Assembly (NCBI GenBank): GCA_032622095.1
Contig: CP136065.1
Location: 59,201,094 to 59,265,093, forward strand
DNA: 64,000 bases
Source: Siphonodentalium dalli
Lineage: Eukaryota > Mollusca > Scaphopoda > Gadilida > Siphonodentaliidae
Direction of reading: 5' to 3'
Position numbers and translations under genes: made by a program. The notes under the pieces were generated by a model. It was not told where the DNA came from. It did not search any database and saw only the letters and a list, made by a program, of their open reading frames with translations. Every line of letters starts with the position of its first letter. The stretch's first letter is position 1. Positions 54,301-60,300 of the stretch are shown here, in pieces.

Positions 54301-57300
54301 ACAGACTTATTTTGTAGGTTTAGTGCCGATGAGATCGGCCCCTGGCACTCAAAGGGTTAAGGAGACACCAGTATGATAAACAGAAGTTCTGAGTAATGAT
54401 TTCTTGGCTAGACTCTTGTAAAACAAATCTGATGGCCCCAGGACTTAATGAGTTCAATGAAAATCGTTTACACAATTACCATCTGATAACCATGTTTAAA
54501 CAGTTAAATTAAACATATTATACAATAATTTAATCTGTCAATTCACTGAATACTTAAATTAGCCATTAAAGTTATATTTCAATATTAACTCTTAATCGCG
54601 ATCGATCAATTTGAAGGTGTCGTTACTCTTCCTGAAAGCAGAAGTGTGCACTCAGCAGCCCATCCCCCACACATGTTTGACAAGCTGCCAGCTGTTAATG
54701 TGAATTGACCAACAAAAAATGTTTCTCTTAAACTGGATACCTGATTGACAAGTGTTTGTACCCAAGACAGAATTGTTGATTGCACCAAGACAGAATTGTT
54801 GATTGCAAAGAATTTATTTTTAGATGTAAAAAGTATATTGGGTTTTTTTTATCGACCAATACTGGGATTAAATTATAAAAATTACTCTCGTTTTGATTAA
54901 TGTTAATTGAGTTATAACCAAAAAGTTTGAAGACAAATTTAGTAAAGAATTTGTCTTCAAACTTTTCTGTTATAACTTCATAACCTTTATTGAAACAAAA
55001 GTTATTTCTTAACCCTTCCTGAAATTTTGCGAAAACCCTGTGCCAATGCATTCTACATAAGAGAATGCACTGGCACAGGATCTTAATGCTGCACTAGCGC
55101 AGCTTCCATCATGAAAGGGTTAAATAAATATGTACCCCTCATTCAATCACAACTTTGTTTCCCATGCATGTTATTTGAAGGAATAGCTCAAGGCTCAACC
55201 AACAATGTACCAATACAATGATTTCTGACAGTTACAGGACTTGGCTTCACACCAGATCTCTCGCACGTAAAAGTTCATCAAGGTCAAGGTCACAACATTT
55301 ATTGTCTGCAGTTACTAATTACCATTAAGTCCTGATAACTTCCTTTGTGACCGCTCACTCTTCTTTGATCTTACTATAAATTAACAATATTAGTGGGATT
55401 ACACACAGATATGTGGACGACTTTGGTAGCTCCTTGAGTGCTTCCATTTGCCTCAACAATTTATTTTCTCATAAGATCACAAGTTCTCAAGTATTCTTAG
55501 AATCCCAGCACAACATCCTGATAGTTTCAGTCTGTTTGTATTCTCAGTTCATATGAACTCATGAGTGCATTCTCTTATATTCATGTATGCAAGGCTTTTT
55601 ATGAGAGACTTGCTTATATAAGAGAATGCACTGGCACAGGATCTTTAATACTGCACTGGTCAGTGCAGCTGCCATCATGAAAGGGTAAATTACTGATGTT
55701 GGATGTTGTCATTAAGTTGATAAGGCGTATTCTCATTCACAAATTTCAGTACTTTCAATAAATGTTCTCACAATCACCTTCTATGCTGTTTCAAACACAA
55801 TAGCCGATCATGCCTGCTCAGTTCACCAACCACATACATGAAATAGAGAAATATAATTCCCGTATTCTTCCGTTTATTTCCCCCATAAGTATGTTGAATT
55901 TCAACATAAAATAGATTTGTTTTTTATAACTATAATAACAACAATAACCGATAACTCTAATGAATCGCGAGTATTTTCAAATATTCATGCATGTACAGTA
56001 ATGCCCTAAATAATCGACTCCTTAACCACAGAATAATTATGGGTAACTTTTCAGGATTTAGTCAGAAATATGGCTTGTTGCCATTCATCGGAAAGCTCTC
56101 AGTGAGTGAATGGCAACAAGCATTATCGAGCTAGTGTGAAAGTTAAAACTTCTATATCCCCTTCTAGAGTTTATTTAACCTTGATTTTTTCGATAAATCG
56201 CCCTTGAGCATATAATAAATTGGAATATTGTATTCGTCATTTGTAATGGTATTTTATGAGTGGACAAAAACGTACAGAAATACCCTTCAGGGATGTGTAG
56301 CTAATAAGTTCAAATGAATGAAAGAATGGGAAGTCAGCCAGAGTGGTTCTGGTGCCATCATTGGGATATTCCGAAACAAGATTTGTATGCTTTCAAACCT
56401 ATTCTACCAGATAAATAGTCCTTGAGTTCAGATTTAGATGAAGTTTTTTGTGGGTATACACATACACTGTCATTATGTAAATACGTCTTTCATAAAATTA
56501 TTTGTAACATAACTAATATTCGGAACGAATCTTAAAATTTTAACCTTTTGTAATAGGTAATTAATTACATGCAGGAATACAGACTTTCTTATTTTCAGTA
56601 CATATTTAGGCCAGTGACGTCAGCCACTTGTCTGCTTGACAATTTCAATCATCACATTTGTAATGAGCTTAGTTAGGTGAAGGATTTTAGTTTTTTGCTC
56701 ATCTTTGTTGCGATTAAGTGCATTGGTCCTAATAATTATGGAGTCTGCTAAACGCTGAAAAAACCAAGCAGACTATCAGATGCAATTGCCACTGGAGATA
56801 TTAATTGTGCGTATTGTCATGATATAATTGATGGGAACAAAAGGCTGTTAGCAAAAACACCTGATGATATCTCTCAGGAATTGATAAGATTCATGCAATC
56901 ACCTGTAAAATCTACACTCAGGTTTACTTTTGGTAATTCAGGACATCCACCTGCCATACACTTTGTGTGGGTTTTTTAACTTTGGTTTACTTTGTGGGGG
57001 TTTTGTTGTTAGCTTTTATTGCGTTGATGATTAGAATATCGACTGAGCAGAAGGTAGGATTTGTTTTTAGATGGCTCAACTGTAGACACAATTCTGAACA
57101 TTTCAGAGTTCATTAGACCCACAAGTGGGTCTAATGAACTCTGTTGGTGCTTGAAAACTCCTTACACAAAACTGTAAATTATCAAAAAAAGATTAAATAT
57201 ATCTGGCAAGTCTAAAAAATGCATGAGGCTTCGTTTCGAATTTGAATGTATGTAAGGTGTGTGTGAGTTGCGTGCGAAAGTCCCCCATCTAAACCAGGAC

Positions 57301-60300
57301 ATTATCGTTGTTATTTTCATTTTGTATATGAAACGTTTTAATATGTCCATGTATATAATGTCAATAATGAATTAAGGGGTGATAGGAAGACAGTCAACCA
57401 TGACTATATCACCACTAACAATATACATTATAGTCCATTAATATTATATTTATTTGTAATTGTACTTTCCATGTGTGTATATTGTAAATCAAATTATCCT
57501 ATCCTATTAAAAAAAATAACTAATTGGCATACATGTACTAGTTATGCCCCCGATCTCCGATGGAGATTTGGGGGTATATAGTGGAGCCCTCCTGTCCGTC
57601 CGTCCGTCCTTCCGTCCTTCCGTCCGTCCTTCCGTCCGTCCGTCCTTCCGTCCGTACGAACATTTCAACTCATAACTTTGGTTTCGCTAACTCAATTCAG
57701 TTGATCTTTGGTATGCTAATAGACCAGCCAGGGGGACAAGATTTCCCCATAGCCGTGGTTTCGTCCGCCCATTTTTTCCAGAGTTACGCCCCTTTTTGGA
57801 CTTAGAAAATTCAGGTTTTCTGCTACTTTTTTTGGTTTCCAGATGATAACTTGATTTTTGATTGTTTACTCATGAATAACATAACTTTACAAAGTGCCAT
57901 TTAATAAGCATTTGCACAAAAATAAGAAAAATCCTCTCTGATTGTACAGTCGGGGGCGTTACCTCCGCCCAGCGGTGCACTTGTTTATACTAAATCCAGT
58001 AAAATAGGCAGAAATTATTCCTTTTCCATACATGAGAGAGGAAATTGCCTGAGAAAATGGCAAAATTATCAGCAGTTTGAGACATGTATGTCTAGATGGT
58101 ACAACTGAGTACACAAAAACTGGACATTTTCTGAAAAATATATTCCCAGGTTGGTCTTGTGAGATATATTTGGCATGCGTATACTAAATTCATTGAACTA
58201 TAGCTAACAATTTTATTATTTTATGTTCTATTTGTGAAGGAAATTGCTAAAGAAAATGCCAAATTGTCATTACTTTTTAGAACAACTGCTTTTAAATAGG
58301 TATAGGTAGATAATTGTAGGTGATTATATGTGATTATAAGTGCATTGCTATAAACAATAACTTTCAATAAGTATATTAGAAACCATGAAGAAAAAAGACC
58401 CCAGCTACAGTGTATTTACTCCACTTAACCTTTTTACTGCCATATGTCCGTATTCTGAATACCAACCAGTTAGTCAATATTTATTCTGAATACCAACCAG
58501 TTAGTCAATATTTATTCTGAGCACCAAAAATTGAGCATGTTGTAAATAATGTATCTCAACATATTGAAGAATATTATAAGTTCCAGGGTATTAAGCCTTC
58601 CATGACTGGATCTTCCGGAAATTTGCGAAAATCATGTGCCAATGCATTCTCCCATAGGGAGATTCGCATGTATAGGAGAATGCATTGGCCTAACAATATT
58701 TACCTTGACTTTGTAAGCCAGTGCATTCTCGTATATATGTGAGCTCCTTATGGGAGACTGGCATATATAAAAGAATTCACTGACACAGGATCTTTAATGC
58801 TGCACCAGTGCAGCTTGCATCATGTAAGGGCTAATGGTAATGGAGAGGTTTAGATTAAACACTTCTATCATCACCTGTCAAGCACCATCAGGCTGTACTA
58901 TATTCCTCATGGTGTGGAGGGAGATCGTGTTCAATGGTAGCTTGACAATGGTAGTCTGATGATAAACTCTGTAACTGTTACACACAAGTATTGGCCTTAT
59001 TTAATGGTGAATATACCGGTAGTATGGTATTTTTTCTATTTGGATTGATAACTACAGTAATGCCCAAAGTATATGACCCTTTAACCACAGCAAAATTATG
59101 GGAAATTGTTCAGGATTTAGTTGGGAATATGGCTTGTTGCCATTCATCGGAAAGCTCTCACCGAGAGGTTTCCGATGAATAGCAGCAAGCCATATTTCCC
59201 ATAATTTCCCATAATTCTACTTGGTTTAAGGATCTATTATTTAGGACATTACTTACTTCTGTGGAATGTTGCATAGACTATGTTTGTATATTGAACTGGA
59301 TAATGTTTTCCTGCCTCGGGCAGAGATAATTATAGTCTGTTGCGCTTGATGGGTGAAGTTAGAAGTTTTTAAATCTATCTAAACCTCCCCGATAGGTTGG
59401 GGATGGGATCCATTATGAAATCAGCAGATTAAGCCTTCCTATACTAAATACTTAATGATGAGTATTTCCCTTAGGAAACGTTCAGATAAAACTAGTAATA
59501 GGTCATTTGTTGAACTAATTATCTGAACATTTCCCACCTATCATTACGAACCCTTCTTTACTTGTATTATCTTTTTGGCTGTCTGCCATCTGCTAAAATT
59601 TCCTAAACATCCCTCAAAATGAAGAATAGACCATTCCAATTTATACATTTAACTGGGTTTGAGAATTCATCGAGTATAGAAAGAGTTAAAATTTGATTGC
59701 ATCTATTTTCAGGTGAGACAGGGAAATATTACTGTGGAATGAAAGTATTGTCTTGCAGCTGTTGTAATGGTAACTGCGGTCCTAACAACGGCTGCAACTG
59801 TCCACCATGTCAGCGACTGGACCGAGAAGAGGAGCAGAGGCAGGCTGAGGAAGGCCTCCGACCCAAGGCATCAGCACCCATCATAGACTCCTGGACCTGG
59901 GGGCAGCAGCCCGGTAAGTTAGCGCAATCACAGTCCAACCCAAGGCATCAGCACCATCGACTCCTGGACCTGGGGGCAGCAACCCATTAAGTTAACCATG
60001 TCAGGTGCCAACACTGGGCATCCAACCCAAGGCATTAGCCCGGTAAGCTAGCCTAATCATATGTCAGCACCCATCATAGACTCATGGCCCTTATAATTGG
60101 GACAGCAGCCCAGTAAGTTAGCCAAATCATATGTCAGGTTCCAGCACTGTGTGTCGAACCCAAGGCATCAGAACCCATCATAGTCTCATAGATCTGGGGA
60201 CATCAGCCAGGTAAGTTAGGCCAAGCATAGACATCAGCACCCATCATATACTAAAGGACTTGTGGATAGCAGCCCGGTAAGTTAGCCCAACCATATGCAT

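Larger units (their letters stand above)
27396..59712 (+). other. HERC2: HERC2 32-kb intron
   Basis: Phase-1 intron between LAKK and GETGKYYC. No open frame in it on either strand looks like an exon or host gene. The content is MITEs of families A-F, P, Q, L and M, two SINE-like copies, satellites at 45.2-46.3 and 52.8-53.4 kb, and unclassified DNA. Confidence 0.85.

Noticed and set aside
57560-57660. [11 protein letters not shown] peptide repeat
   Set aside because: Arises from the GTCC microsatellite inside a dispersed repeat.
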